From contig CM074818.1 in assembly GCA_037447605.1 (NCBI GenBank), positions 631,338 through 688,833 on the forward strand: a DNA stretch of 57,496 bases. Direction: 5' to 3'. This DNA comes from Zygnema circumcarinatum (Eukaryota > Streptophyta > Zygnematophyceae > Zygnematales > Zygnemataceae). Shown here one piece after another: positions 33,401 through 42,534 of this stretch (positions within the stretch are counted from its first letter, which is position 1; each line of letters starts with the position of its first letter). Position numbers and translations under genes: made by a program. The notes beneath the pieces are model-generated. The model saw only the letters and a list, made by a program, of their open reading frames with translations. It searched no databases and was not told the DNA's origin.

Positions 33401-36400
33401 AGAGAGACAGGAGGGCTTGCTTCAATATTGGGAGGGGGAGCTGTTGGGCCTTCACTAGGCCGAGAAGATGGAGGGAGAGGGAACGGAGGACTGGCTTCCA
33501 CTGGGGGAGGTGCTCCTTTAGGGCTATCAGCAGGAGTGGGAGCTGGGGGCAGTGCGGGAGGAGTCAATTCAGGAGGTGGAGTAGGAGGGGCAAATGAGGG
33601 AGAGGGAGTGGAATGTGGGGGTTGTGAAAAAGGGGGACTTGCTTCCATCGGAGGTGCTGCTACAGGGCCTTCTGATGGGCCAGATGAGGGAGGTATGGAA
33701 AAAGGAGGACTTGCTTGAATAGGTGGAGGGAGAGTGGGAGAGAGAGCTGGAGGGAGGGATGTGGGACTTTCAGTGGGCTTAGGAGCTGGAGGGAGGGAGA
33801 ACGGAGGGCTTGCACTTATAGGAGGAGCTGCAGAGGGGTTCCCTGAGGGCTGTGGGGCCCCAGATGAGGGAGGTGGGGCAGATGGAGGTAGAGGGGCAGG
33901 TAGAGGGGAGGGAGTGACAGTGGGAGGAGAAGTGGGAGGGACGGCGGGAGGGGAGGCGGGAGGGGGAGCGGGAGGGGAGTAGGGAGGAGAGGCGGGAGGG
34001 AAGGCGGGAGGGGAGGCGGGAGGGGGAGCGGGAGGGGAGTAGGGAGGGGAGGCGGGAGGGGAGTCAGGAGGGGAGGAGGGAGGAGAGTCGGGAGGGGAGG
34101 CGGGAGAAGAGTCGGGAGGGGGGGCGGGAGGGGAGTAGGGAGGGGAGGCGGGAGGGGAGTCAGGTGAGGACGCAGGAGGGGAGACGGGAGGGGAGGAGGG
34201 AGAAGAGTCGGGAGAGGAGGCGGGAGGGGAGGCGGGAGGGGAGGGAAGGCGGGAGGGGAATCGGGAGGGGAGGTGGGAGCGGAGGTGGGAGGGGAGGCGG
34301 GAGGGGAGGCGGGAGGGGAGGCGGGAGGGAAGGCGGGAGGGGAATCGGGAGGGGAGGTGGGAGGGGAGGTGGGAGGGGAGGCGGGAGGGGGAGCGGGAGG
34401 GGAGGCGGGAGGGGAGGCGGGAGGGGAGTAGGGAGGGGAGGCGGGAGGGGAGTCGATGAGGGGAGGAGGGAGGAGAGTCGGAGGGGAGGTGGGAGGGGAG
34501 GCGGGAGGGGAGGAGGGGAGGTGGGAGGGGAGGTGGGAGGGGAGGTGGGAGGGGAGGTGGGAGGGGAGGCGGGAGGGGAGGCGGGAGGGGAGGCGGGAGG
34601 GGAGGTGGGAGGGGAGGTGGGAGGGGAGGTGGGAGGGGAGGGGAGGCGGGAGGGGAGCGGGAGGGGAGGCGGGAGGGGAGGGGAGGTGGGAGGGGAGGTG
34701 GGAGGGGAGGAGGAGGGGAGGCGGGAGGGGAGGCGGGAGGGAAGGCGGGAGGGGAATCGGGAGGGGAGGTGGGAGGGGAGGTGGGAGGGGAGGTGGGAGG
34801 GGAGGTGGGAGGGGAGGCGGGAGGGGAGGCGGGAGGGGAGGCGGGAGGCGGGAGGGGAGGCGGGAGGGGAGGTGGGAGGGGAGGTGGGAGGGGAGGTGGG
34901 AGGGGAGGCGGGAGGGGAGGTGGGAGGGGAGGTGGGAGGGGAGCGGGAGGGGAGGCGGGAGGGAAGGCGGGAGGGGAATCGGGAGGGGAGGTGGGAGGGG
35001 AGGTGGGAGGGGAGGGGAGGTGGGAGGGGAGGTGGGAGGGGAGGTGGGGAGCGGGAGGGAGGCGGGAGGGAAGGCGGGAGGGGAATCGGGAGGGGAGGTG
35101 GGAGGGGAGGTGGGAGGTGGGAGGGGAGGTGGGAGGGGAGGTGGGAGGGGGGGGGAGGGGGAGGGGAGAGTGGGAGGGGAGGCGGGAGTCGGGAGGGGAG
35201 GCGGGAGGGGAGGAGGGAAGGCGGGAGGGGGAGCGGGAGGGGAGGTGGGAGGGGAGGTGGGAGGGGAGGCGGGAGGGGGGAGCGGGAGGGGAGGCGGAAG
35301 GGGAGGCGGGAGGGGGAGCGGGAGGGGAGGTGGGAGGAGGGGAGGTGGGAGGGGGGGTGGGAGGGGAGGCGGGAGGGAGTCGGGGGGAGGCGGGAGGGGA
35401 GGCGGGAGGGGAATCGGGAGGGGAGGTGGGAGGGGAGGTGGGAGGGGAGGTGGGAGGGGAGGGGAGGCGGGAGGGGAGGGAGGGGAGGTGGGAGGGGAGG
35501 CAGGAGGGGGAGCGGGAGGGGAGGTCGGGAGGGGAGGCGGGAGGGGAAGCGGGAGGGGAGGTGGGAGGGGAGGGGAGGTGGGAGGGGAGGCAGGAGGGGG
35601 AGCGGGAGGGGAGGCGGGAGGGGAGGCGGGAGGGGGAGCGGGAGGGGAGGTGGGAGGGGAGGTGGGAGGGGAGGCAGGAGGGGGAGCGGGAGGGGAGGCG
35701 GGAGGGGAGGCGGGAGGGGGAGGGGGAGGGGAGGTGGGAGGGGAGGCGGGAGGGGGAGCGGGAGGAGGAGGGGAATCGGGAGGGGAGGTGGGAGGGGAGG
35801 TGGGCGGGGAGGCAGGAGGGGGAGCGGGAGGGGAGGCGGGAGGGGAGGGGGGAGGAGTGCTTGGAGGTTCGGACGGAGGAACAGGAGCTTCAGGAGGGGG
35901 AGGAGGAGCTGAGGGAAAAGGAGGAGAGGTAGGCAGAAAAGTTGGCGCACTTGGAGGCTTAAAGGGCAATGGGGGAGGAGAGTGGGGAAAGGGACTGGGA
36001 GGGAAAGCAGCAGGAGAGTCTGATGGTGGGGGTTGAGCATCTGCAGGGGAACGAGAAGGAGGAGGTGGAGCACTTGGGGGCTCCAAGGGAGGAGAGGGAG
36101 AGGTGAAGGGAGTGGGAGGACTTAGAAGGGGCGTATTGGGAGAGTCCGGTGGAGGAGGGGATTGAATTTCTGCTGGAGAGGGGAAAAGAGGAGCACTTGG
36201 ATCAGACGGAGGGTTCAAGGGAGTGGTAGGGGGACTCTTTAAATATGGCGAAGTTGGTGGTGGAGAGAGAGAGTCAGGTGGAGGGAGAGGAGGAGGAGGA
36301 GCATTAGGACTGTCTTCAGGTGGTGGAGGAACGACGAGGAATGGTGGGAGGGTTTCAGGAATAGGAGGGGGTTGAGCGAGAGGAGGGGTGCTTGGAGTAG

Positions 36401-39400
36401 GAGTAGGAGGAGGTGCAGTAGGAGGAATTGGTGCTTCAGGAGGAGGAAGTGAAGGTTCTGGTGGTAACTGTGGTGGTAGAGAGGGAGGGGAGGTAGGAGG
36501 AGAAGCCTGGGGGGTATCAGGAGAAGCGTTTGGAGTAAGATTATTTGTTGGAGTGGGAGGGAGAGGTGTTGCAGGGTAGGTAGGAGGAGGGGGAGGGAGA
36601 GTCGGCAATCCAGTTGGAGGAATTGAGGTAGGAACAATCTGCTTATGAGGGGGTGGAGGGGAATCAGGGGCGAGGAGAGGCGGAGGAAGAGAAGAGGGAG
36701 GAGGAGACGAGAGAGGAGGAGAAGAGGGAGGAGGAGCCTGGGGGGTATCAGGAGGAGGGGTTGGAGTAAGATTATCTGCTGGAGTGGGAGAGAGAGGTGT
36801 AGAAGGGGAGGTAGGAGGAGGGGAAGGGAGTGTCGGCTCTCCAGTTGGAGGAATTGAGGTAGGAACAATCTGCTTATGAGGGGGTGGAGGGGAATCAGGG
36901 GCGAGGAGAGGCGGAGGAAGAGAAGAGGGAGGAGGAGGAGAGGGAGGAGGAGAAGAGGGAGGAGGAGCCTGGGGGGTATCAGGAGGAGGGGTTGGAGTAA
37001 GATTATCTGCTGGAGTGGGAGAGAGAGGTGTAGAAGGGGAGGTAGGAGGAGGGGAAGGGAGTGTCGGCTCTCCAGTTGGAGGAATTGAGGTAGGAACAAT
37101 CTGCTTATCAGGGGGTGGAGGGGAATCAGGGGCGATGAGAGGCGGAGGAGGAGAAGAGGGAGGAGGAGACGAGAGAGGAGGAGAAGAGGGAGGAGGAGCC
37201 TGGGGGGTATCAGGAGGAGGGGTTGGAGTAAGATTATCTGCTGGAGTGGGAGAGAGAGGTGTAGAAGGGGAGGTAGGAGGGGGAGGGAGAATCGGCTCTC
37301 CAGATGGAGGAATTGAGGTAGGAACAATCTGCTTATCAGGGGGTGGAGGGGAATCAGGGGCGATGAGAGGCTGAGGAGGAGAAGAGGGAGGAGGAGGAGC
37401 GAGAGGGGAAGAGATGGGAGAGAGAGATTCTCGAATAACAGATTCTGTTGATAGACTGGAAAAGAGATCGCCTGAGACAAAGTTCAAATCCTGCATTGCA
37501 ATTCAAAAAGTTGTCATTTTGGAGCAGGCCCACACGCTCCTGCAAGTGTCGCAATCTGCAACAATTTGAGATGCACTCGCTCTCCCTCTCCACCTCTTTC
37601 TCTCTTTCTGCCTCATCCCTTCTCCTTCTCCTGTCCCTAATTTGGTCCCTTTCCTTCTCTTTGATGTACATTGCGGGTCATTGGTAACGGCATAACTGAC
37701 CCAAAAAATCACTACCAAATAGCAAACTGGTCCTACAATCGCACTGTCTTCCACACACATTCAAAAAGGCGGAAGAAAAAGGAGAGGGAAGAGTGTGAGG
37801 GAGAGAGAGAAAACACCTCTATCAGAACCCTTGGTGAGTCTGACGGCCTAAGCACGTCAGCCGCCTGCTCCATAGCTTCCAGAAGCCCCACTCTCTCAGT
37901 ACGACTCCCACCTCTCTTACTCCAAAAATCCCCTCCCACCCCACTACCATCCTCCCTCCTTGTTCTCCCTTCAGAAAACAAGTGCTCCAGCAGCAGGATC
38001 GTCGATATTGAGTCCGTAATTTTTCGCAAAACCGAATGGCTCACATCATCTCCTGTGACAATGGGCGAAGGAAATATGCCCTCCAACCTGCAGCAAGTAT
38101 TTTTCTCCATCAAATACTACCTCTCCATCTCTCTCCTCTCCCTTTCCCTCCCCTTTCCCCTGCCCCTGCCTCAATCTCTCCCTCTATCTCTCACTCTCTT
38201 CCGCCCTCCCACCTTGCTCCACCCTCCTCGCCTTCCCTCCCTCTCTCCACCACTCTCTATGTTATCCTTTCCTTTCATCCATTGTTTTAAATTTTAACGG
38301 GAGAAGGGGCTCTCCCCTCATATATACCCACCATCATCGACATTTAGATTTTTTTGTCTTCACTTCACACTCTCAGAACTTTCATGCCTGATTAATCCTA
38401 AAAAAAAAACCTCAAGTATAATTAGTTTCTTACCAGCAGCTTGAGGCATCTGTTAGAGGCTGACAGCTGCCATCTCCACAGACAAGTCTGCACCCCAATT
38501 GCATAGGACATCCAGGTGAAATCACCAAATAGAGAGACTAACTCTCACAATTCTCACATGCAAAGTATGCCTTCTCTACAGGCAAAGACAAACTCCTCTC
38601 CTTACAGATCATCTCCCACTTCCTCCTCCTCTCCTTCCTCCATTGGCTCTCCCTCTCCGTCTCCCTCTCCCCCTTACCTGAGTGATTTGAGCCTCGAAAT
38701 CTCCAAATTCACATCCTCAAGTTCAAGGCTCCCATCCTGAAGAAAGAGTTCGGGTCTCCTCAAGGTCCACTTGATTCCTGAGTCTCTCCCTCCTTCATCG
38801 AAAAAGCATCTCAAGCTTGAGCACCATCTCAACCCTCCCTTAGTCCTCCTGCTCTCAATTATCTTCTCCAATAATCCCTCCCTGCACTCCTCCTTCTCCA
38901 CTACCAAACCTACATCTGACCTACTTGAGGGCCTATCAAAGTCTCCCCCACCTCTGTGGTGGAGGTGGAGGTCCTCCCTACTTTCAAGACCTCTATTCTC
39001 TTCACTTCCACTCTCATCTGCTTGCAGGAGAGTTAATTCTTGCCAGTCAAAAAAACAGAGCCCTTCCTTCTGAGGCCTCCCAAAGTGACCGAATCCAAAC
39101 TGTGCATCGCCTCTAGCAATGTCCTCCTCACAGCTCCATGTGCCGTTCTCCGTGCTGTACAACGGTTCCATTTAACAGAGAGCCCATAACCCAATCCGTT
39201 CCGTTGAGAAAGCGGTCACGTGTTTATTGAAAGCAAAAAGAAAAAAGGTGGAATTCGCACAGCTACAATACAACAAAATGGACATGACGGAATTGAGGGT
39301 TCCGGCGATTTCTCGAGTTCTCCAACGCTTTCCCTCTCCCTCTCCCTCTCCCACTTGCTTACTTGCTTGACCTCTCCTACGACCAAACTCCTCTCACTAT

Positions 39401-41793
39401 CTCCGAATAACCCGACACAGTGAAAGATTAAGGTATAATTTATTTCAAGCACTTTTGTCCCCTCCCATTCCCCTCTCACTCCGGCCTGTCCTCACTCCTA
39501 CTCCCACCCGCTCTCGCTTTCCCACTCCCTACCTCTCTCTCGTCAATTCCCTCTCCATCTACAGTCCTGCGGGGCAATTCTCACCCTCCCTCTCGTCCCT
39601 CTCTCTCGCCGTCCCTATCTCCCTCCCTAAACTCTCCCTCTCTCTCTCTTTCCAGCTCTCGCCCTGTCTGCAATCTTTCCACCCATCCAGAAAGGAAGAA
39701 TGAACCCTAACTGAACCCTAACTGAACCCTAAACCGACCCACCTAACTGAAGGAGCACCCACCAGGTTACATGCAGCACCGTTCCGTCGAGACGCACAGT
39801 TTTCGCCAACGACTCGCACAGCAAGAGCTCATCCGAAGTCTCCACGCACCACGAAATTCCTACAACATAGAACCGTCCAAACTGCCGTAAAAACGGGAGA
39901 AATCCAGGTTACATAGATCCTTCTAAATGATGAGCTCGTGCTTCTTAACGAGAGCCTCACGGGAAGGGGGAGGGGAGGAGGGGAGGGGAGGAGGAGGGGA
40001 GGGGAGGAGGGGAGGGGAGGAGGAGGGGAGGGGAGGGGAGGGGGAGAAGGAGGCGGAGGGGGAAGGGGAGGGGGAGGGGAGGGGAGGGGGAGGGGAGGGG
40101 GAGGGGAGGAGGGGAGGGGAGGAGGAGGGGAGGGGAGGGGAGGGGGAGGGGAGGAGGGGAGGGGAGGGGAGGAGGAGGGGAGGGGGAGGGAGGGAGGAGG
40201 GGAGGGGGAGGGGAGGGGAGGGGGAGGGGAGGGGAGGAGGAGGGGGAGGGGAGGGAGGGGAGGGGAGGGGAGGGGAGGGGGACGGGGAGGGGGATGGAGA
40301 GGGGGAGGGGGAGGGGCGTCAAAGGAGTGATGAAGGACACTTATTTCTCTCCCCACCTCTCCTCTCCTCTCCCCTTCCGGCCTCTCCCCTGCCCACCCCT
40401 TCTCCCTCCTTCGTTCTCCCACTTCTCCCTCACTACCCCCACTCTCCTCTCCCTTTTTCACTCCTTCCCTCCTTCCTGTATCTTTCTCTCGCCTATCTCT
40501 TCATTGCCCCCCCCACCTTCTCTATCCCATTTGGTCACTATATCTCACTCTCTCGCTAACTCTTTCTCTCCCCCTTCCCCTTCTCCCTCCTCTCCCTCTC
40601 CCCCTCTCCCTCTCCCCCTCTCCCTCGCTCCCTCTCCCCCTCTCCCTCGCTCCCTCTCCCTCTCTCCCTCTCGCACTCTCCCCTCTCCCTCTCCCTCTCC
40701 CCTCTCTCTCTCCCACTCTCCAACTCTCCCTCTCCGTCCCATCCTCAACTCCCCCTTCTCTCCCTCTCCCTCTCTCCCTCTCCATCTCCCCCACTCCCTC
40801 GCTCCCTCTCACTCCCCCTCTCTCCCTCTCCCTCTCCCCTCCCTCCTGCCTCTCTCCCTCTCCATCTCCCTCTTCCTCTCTCTCTCTCCTTTCCATCTCC
40901 CCCAATCCCTCGCTCCCTCTCCCTCTCTCCCTCCCTCTCCCTCTCCCTCCCTCTCTCTCTCCCTCTCCCTCTCCCTCTCCTCTCTCCCTCTCCCTCCCCC
41001 CTCCCTCGCTCCCTCTCCCTCTCCTCTCCCTCTCCCTCTCCCTCTCCCTCTCTCCCTCCTCCCTCTTTCCCTCTCCCTCCCTCCTCCTCTCTCCCTCTCC
41101 CTCCCTCCTCCCTCCTTCCCTCTCCTCTCCTCTCCTCTCCCTCTCCTCTCCCTCTCCCTCTCCCTCTCCCTCTCCCTCTCTCCCTCTCCCTCTCCCTCTC
41201 CCTCTCCCTCTCCCTCTCCCTCTCCTCCTCCCTTTCTCTCTCTCCCTTACACAGAATCCAGTCCAGTTTGCAGATTCCATCATGGGAACGGACAACAATT
41301 TTTCCACTTCCTTCCTTCCACTTCCCTCCCCACCTCCAAACTCAATTTTTCTTTTCTCAATGACTCTAGTTTTGAACTGTTTTCATGCGCTCAAAACAAT
41401 ATGCAGCCAGCTTGCTCTCTCCCTCCCTACCGCTCCGCCAAATTTAGGGTTTCTTGATACACCAAAATGACAACCCTAAAACCGTCATTACCCTAATCCT
41501 AACCCTAACCCTTAACTGAACAAGCCTGGATCCACTCTCAGATAACCCTAAACTCCAGAGCTTTTTGATACCCCAAAAGTTAACCCTAACCCGTTAACCC
41601 TACAAAGGTTGATCCGCTCACTTTTAGGGGTGGAATCTCCCTCCGAAAAAAGCTCAGAGGAGCTGCTGCAGAAGCTTCCGGGAAGCATCCCCGCCGCCGC
41701 CATGAAGATGAGGAGGAAGAGGGGGGCCACGTGGCGTCCCCCTCCGGTCGCCATCTGGCGCCTGCTGCCGCTGCCACGTGGCGGCGCCGCCAT
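15790..41793 (-). CDS. Giant ALE2/PERK-like receptor kinase with extensin-like stalk (phase-matched model)
   Basis: Plasma-membrane receptor kinase resembling ABNORMAL LEAF SHAPE 2. Exons in transcript order: 41622-41793, 39771-39859, 38678-39171 (start uncertain), 38434-38487, 37817-38087, 31348-37490, 30339-30398, 25559-29296, 24402-24438, 21996-23861, 21498-21688, 21033-21228, 20521-20817, 19413-19844, 18629-18872, 17999-18166, 17604-17748, 17111-17166, 16719-16856, 16318-16417, 15790-15849. All junction phases agree except entry into exon 3 and a net shift inside 31348-37490. Parts in order: signal peptide, Cys-containing N-region, about 3,900 Pro/Ser/Thr-rich residues, ALE2-type Cys module, membrane helix, Ser/Thr kinase, tail ending [17 protein letters not shown]. 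That is about 5,000 residues against roughly 750 for Arabidopsis ALE2. The kinase half is secure. Joining it to the N-terminal exons rests on phase only, and two or more genes remain possible. Confidence 0.6.
16553..16718. repeat. (CCCT)n tract in a kinase-tail intron
   Basis: CCCTCCCT units run almost without interruption up to the donor of exon 16719-16856. On the transcribed strand this is GGGAGG, so the 5' end of the intron is G-rich. Confidence 0.8.
17196..17600. repeat. GGGAGG/GAAGG tract in a kinase intron
   Basis: G/A-rich low-complexity DNA fills the intron between exons 17604-17748 and 17111-17166. No coding content was found. Confidence 0.6.
17604..19844 (-). CDS. Kinase-domain exons of the ALE2-like receptor
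   Basis: Exons 19413-19844, 18629-18872, 17999-18166 and 17604-17748. Visible parts: a [14 protein letters not shown] lead-in, Gly loop [16 protein letters not shown] lysine, [10 protein letters not shown] hinge, catalytic [18 protein letters not shown] where DFG is usual, [16 protein letters not shown] activation segment, [20 protein letters not shown], and HRPFMGEVV near the end. The order matches ALE2/PERK kinases. The Gly loop, Lys and HRD are intact, so activity is plausible despite DLG. The donor after TFG is the first unit of a GTAT microsatellite. Confidence 0.9.
18581..18628. repeat. (TACA)n microsatellite touching a splice donor
   Basis: Twelve tandem TACA units end exactly at the donor of exon 18629-18872. 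On the gene strand the intron therefore begins GTATGTATGTATG. Confidence 0.9.
18910..19250. repeat. GAGGAGG plus TTTAGGGTTAA minisatellite in intron
   Basis: Six or so units combine a (GGA)n run with AATGAGTTTAGGGTTAA and AGGAGTTGCAGAGCA segments, about 50-70 bp each. It lies between kinase exons. Confidence 0.75.
19900..20500. repeat. Degenerate TTAGGG-type telomere-like array in intron
   Basis: About 600 bp of TTAGGG units with variants (TTAGGA, TTAGGT) are broken three times by a segment containing GGTGATTCAGGATAAGAATTC. The hexamer differs from the TTTAGGG heptamer at 15418. It sits between the membrane exon and the first kinase exon. Confidence 0.8.
20521..20817 (-). CDS. Juxtamembrane and transmembrane exon of the ALE2-like receptor
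   Basis: After a Ser/Gly-rich spacer there is one hydrophobic helix ([20 protein letters not shown]) followed by a basic stop-transfer run (ARRRRQ). This places the Pro-rich part outside and the kinase inside. The acceptor chosen follows a long CT tract (20818-20880); an upstream acceptor would add about 35 Leu/Pro/Ser residues in the same frame. Confidence 0.75.
21033..21688 (-). CDS. ALE2-type Cys module exons (21498-21688 and 21033-21228)
   Basis: The first exon reads [14 protein letters not shown]...LSCRCTLPM followed by an [18 protein letters not shown] stretch. The second continues [20 protein letters not shown] with N-glycosylation sites (NKTNGT, NVT). ALE2 and its relatives have the same order between stalk and membrane: a C..C pair, a C.C-P turn, then an amphipathic segment ending in a VPLG-like motif. 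This is the main evidence for the ALE2 family call besides the kinase. Confidence 0.7.
21996..23861 (-). CDS. Third giant proline-rich exon of the receptor stalk
   Basis: It begins (E)[16 protein letters not shown], continues as [11 protein letters not shown] repeats and SPSSPS repeats, and ends PPPPDSR at donor CGAT|GTAAGTC. It is preceded by a 37-bp exon (24402-24438, [12 protein letters not shown]). Phases at both ends and the 1,866-bp length agree with no net shift. Other frames are also open because of the repeats, so the true frame rests on the junctions. Confidence 0.6.
23170..23815. repeat. GGTGGGAGGAGTGGTGGGAG coding minisatellite
   Basis: Short units of GGTGGGAG[A/G][A/G]GTGGTGGGAG fill the start of the 21996-23861 exon. 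They read PTTPPTTSP on the gene strand, and the other frames are also free of stops. Confidence 0.8.
25190..25490. repeat. GAGAGGAGAG low-complexity tract in a stalk intron
   Basis: GA-rich DNA lies just downstream, in transcript order, of the 25559-29296 exon. The rest of that intron (24439-25189) is AT-rich and shows no exon I could support. Confidence 0.6.
25559..29296 (-). CDS. Second giant proline-rich exon of the receptor stalk
   Basis: One uninterrupted frame of 1,246 codons starts [19 protein letters not shown] and ends QPPPD at donor CCTGAT|GTAAGC. Pro, Ser, Thr and Leu dominate, with repeated [12 protein letters not shown] and PSPTITP motifs. It contains four 93-residue tandem repeats (27432-28547). 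An alternative acceptor 15 bp downstream gives the same frame. Unlike the exon at 31348, its length keeps phase. Confidence 0.65.
27432..28547. repeat. Four tandem 279-bp coding repeats
   Basis: Four nearly identical 279-bp units (93 residues, starting at 27432, 27711, 27990 and 28269) lie in the second giant stalk exon. Differences are a few substitutions and no indels, so the frame is kept. The encoded unit contains [17 protein letters not shown] and [12 protein letters not shown]. Confidence 0.9.
29330..30338. repeat. GAGGGAGAGAGCGAGGG tract, probable stalk intron
   Basis: About 1 kb of GAGGGAGAG and GGCGGGGGAGAG units lies between the 30339-30398 micro-exon and the 25559-29296 exon. It has long open frames on both strands for compositional reasons. 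I read it as an intron because donor and acceptor phases flank it, but retained coding sequence cannot be excluded. Confidence 0.6.
30339..30398 (-). CDS. 20-residue proline-rich micro-exon of the receptor stalk
   Basis: The exon encodes [20 protein letters not shown] between acceptor TCTCTCAG and donor CCTGAT|GTAAGTCC, phase 0 at both ends. Its ending (PPD before GTAAG) matches the ending of the 25559-29296 exon, which suggests repeated exon duplication. Confidence 0.55.
31348..37490 (-). CDS. Giant proline-rich exon of the receptor stalk
   Basis: After [20 protein letters not shown] the exon turns into extensin/AGP-like sequence. In order it has 77-residue repeats containing [12 protein letters not shown], then SPP[A/T] tetrapeptides from a 12-bp repeat, then PPxxEASPPF blocks, then [10 protein letters not shown] decapeptides. 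It ends KEPPQQ at donor CAG|GTATTT. Many SPP and SPPP motifs would be targets for proline hydroxylation and O-glycosylation in a plant wall. The exon is 6,143 bp, which is not a multiple of three although both ends are phase 0, so there is a net frame change in the 12-bp repeat zone. The cause could be assembly error, a hidden intron or a real lesion. Possible extra donors (GTAAGTCC) occur near 32170 and 32517. Confidence 0.6.
31597..32028. repeat. 30-bp coding repeats arranged as a 180-bp higher-order unit
   Basis: About fourteen to fifteen copies of a 30-bp unit containing GATGGATGGAATTGAAATTG encode [10 protein letters not shown] decapeptides. The 180-bp blocks at 31621-31800 and 31801-31980 are identical, each with six variant 30-mers in the same order. 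Confidence 0.9.
33950..35850. repeat. 12-bp GGGAGGGGAGG[T/C] array, open in all frames
   Basis: Roughly 1.9 kb is built from the 12-mer GGGAGGGGAGGT or GGGAGGGGAGGC with small indels. On the gene strand the three frames read SPP[A/T], PPLP and LPS[R/H], with no stop in any. The G-run spacing suits quadruplexes on the non-template strand of an antisense transcript. Confidence 0.9.
36600..37400. repeat. 231-bp coding tandem repeats
   Basis: Anchored on GGAACAATCTGCTTAT at 36631, 36862, 37093 and 37321, giving periods of 231, 231 and 228 bp. Each unit encodes about 77 residues with [12 protein letters not shown] and [18 protein letters not shown]. Copies differ mainly in GAG/GAC composition of linkers. 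Confidence 0.9.
37817..41793 (-). CDS. N-terminal exons of the giant receptor: signal peptide and Cys-containing ectodomain
   Basis: Exon 41622-41793 starts [13 protein letters not shown] and has a clear signal peptide ([19 protein letters not shown]). Exon 39771-39859 ([16 protein letters not shown]...) joins it in phase. Exon 38678-39171 ends [17 protein letters not shown], like a parallel beta-helix rung. An in-frame stop precedes its Met at 39171, and a phase-0 acceptor inside it (for example after the GCACAG at about 39107) is needed to join exon 2. Exon 38434-38487 is Cys-rich ([18 protein letters not shown]). Exon 37817-38087 holds two helix-like segments ([20 protein letters not shown] and [14 protein letters not shown]), which recall GAIN-type subdomains. 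Domain names here are inference. Confidence 0.5.
39961..40315. repeat. GGGGAGGGGAGG tract in first receptor intron
   Basis: About 350 bp consist almost only of GGGGAGG and GGAGGGG units in the intron between the signal-peptide exon and the second exon. It is G-rich on the strand opposite the gene. No coding role is claimed. Confidence 0.85.
40470..40590. repeat. Interspersed pyrimidine-rich repeat, copy 1
   Basis: A segment containing GCCTATCTCT, CATTGCCCCCCC and TTCTCTATCCC followed by TTGGTCACT closely matches 50520-50640 in the same orientation. It lies in intron 1 of the receptor gene. Confidence 0.75.
40560..41250. repeat. CTCTCCCTCTCCC tract in first receptor intron
   Basis: Nearly pure pyrimidine, mostly CTCCCTCTC hexamer-like units, for about 700 bp. 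On the gene strand it is GA-rich. Confidence 0.8.
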
Positions 41794-42534
41794 TTTCAGG
41801 ATCTGCAGAAGCTAGGGTTCAAGACAGACCGCATATTTCAAAAACGGTGCAGGAACTCAAAAAATTCCTGCAATGGCCCTAAACCCTAAAACTGGGATTC
41901 TGAACCGAAGAGGGAGAGAGAGAGAGAAAGAGAGAGAGGGAGAGTGGAAAAGGGAAAGTGGGGACCGAGAAAGAACTGGGGGTTTGTCGTGCAGTGCTAC
42001 TGACCGTACGAAGTATGTACGAATCAGTACGGACAAAGGACTGATGATGGACACGTGTCGTCTTGCGGGAAGGGCGGCGGAGCGACCGAGGATCCTCGGG
42101 TTTATGTCGGTGGCGGATCTGGGGACGGGCAGAAAATATTTCTTTTCTTGTCGACCCGGCCTTTCGGGGCAAGCAAGAAGTCAGACTTTTTGAGCTAAGA
42201 ACGAGTAGTAACCCCACACGTGGCTGTCAAAGGCAAGACTTCGGTCTATGAAGTTGAGAAAAAAAACCTTTTTTTTTCTTAGCTGGCAGTTAAGCTCGAT
42301 ATTTTTTTTCTTTTTTTTCTAGTTTGAGAGTCGGGTTCTGCCATCTGGCGGGGCATACGAACAATCGTACGAATGGAGGTACGAACGGGCGGGTCCAGGT
42401 CTGGCAGCCAATGGGAGCGGGTCCCGCCAGCGAGCGGATTTTCCATTTTCCCAAAATTCGAATTTTGGAAAAAATTTGTTCGTTTGGTCGAGCTGGAGCG
42501 GCCCAGCGGTCGCATTTTGCAAATCTGGAAAGTG

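Noticed and set aside
34164-36036. Plus-strand open frames of 380-580 codons rich in Gly, Glu and Arg
   Set aside because: They are antisense shadows of the 12-bp stalk repeat; all six frames lack stops because of composition, and there is no start context or domain.
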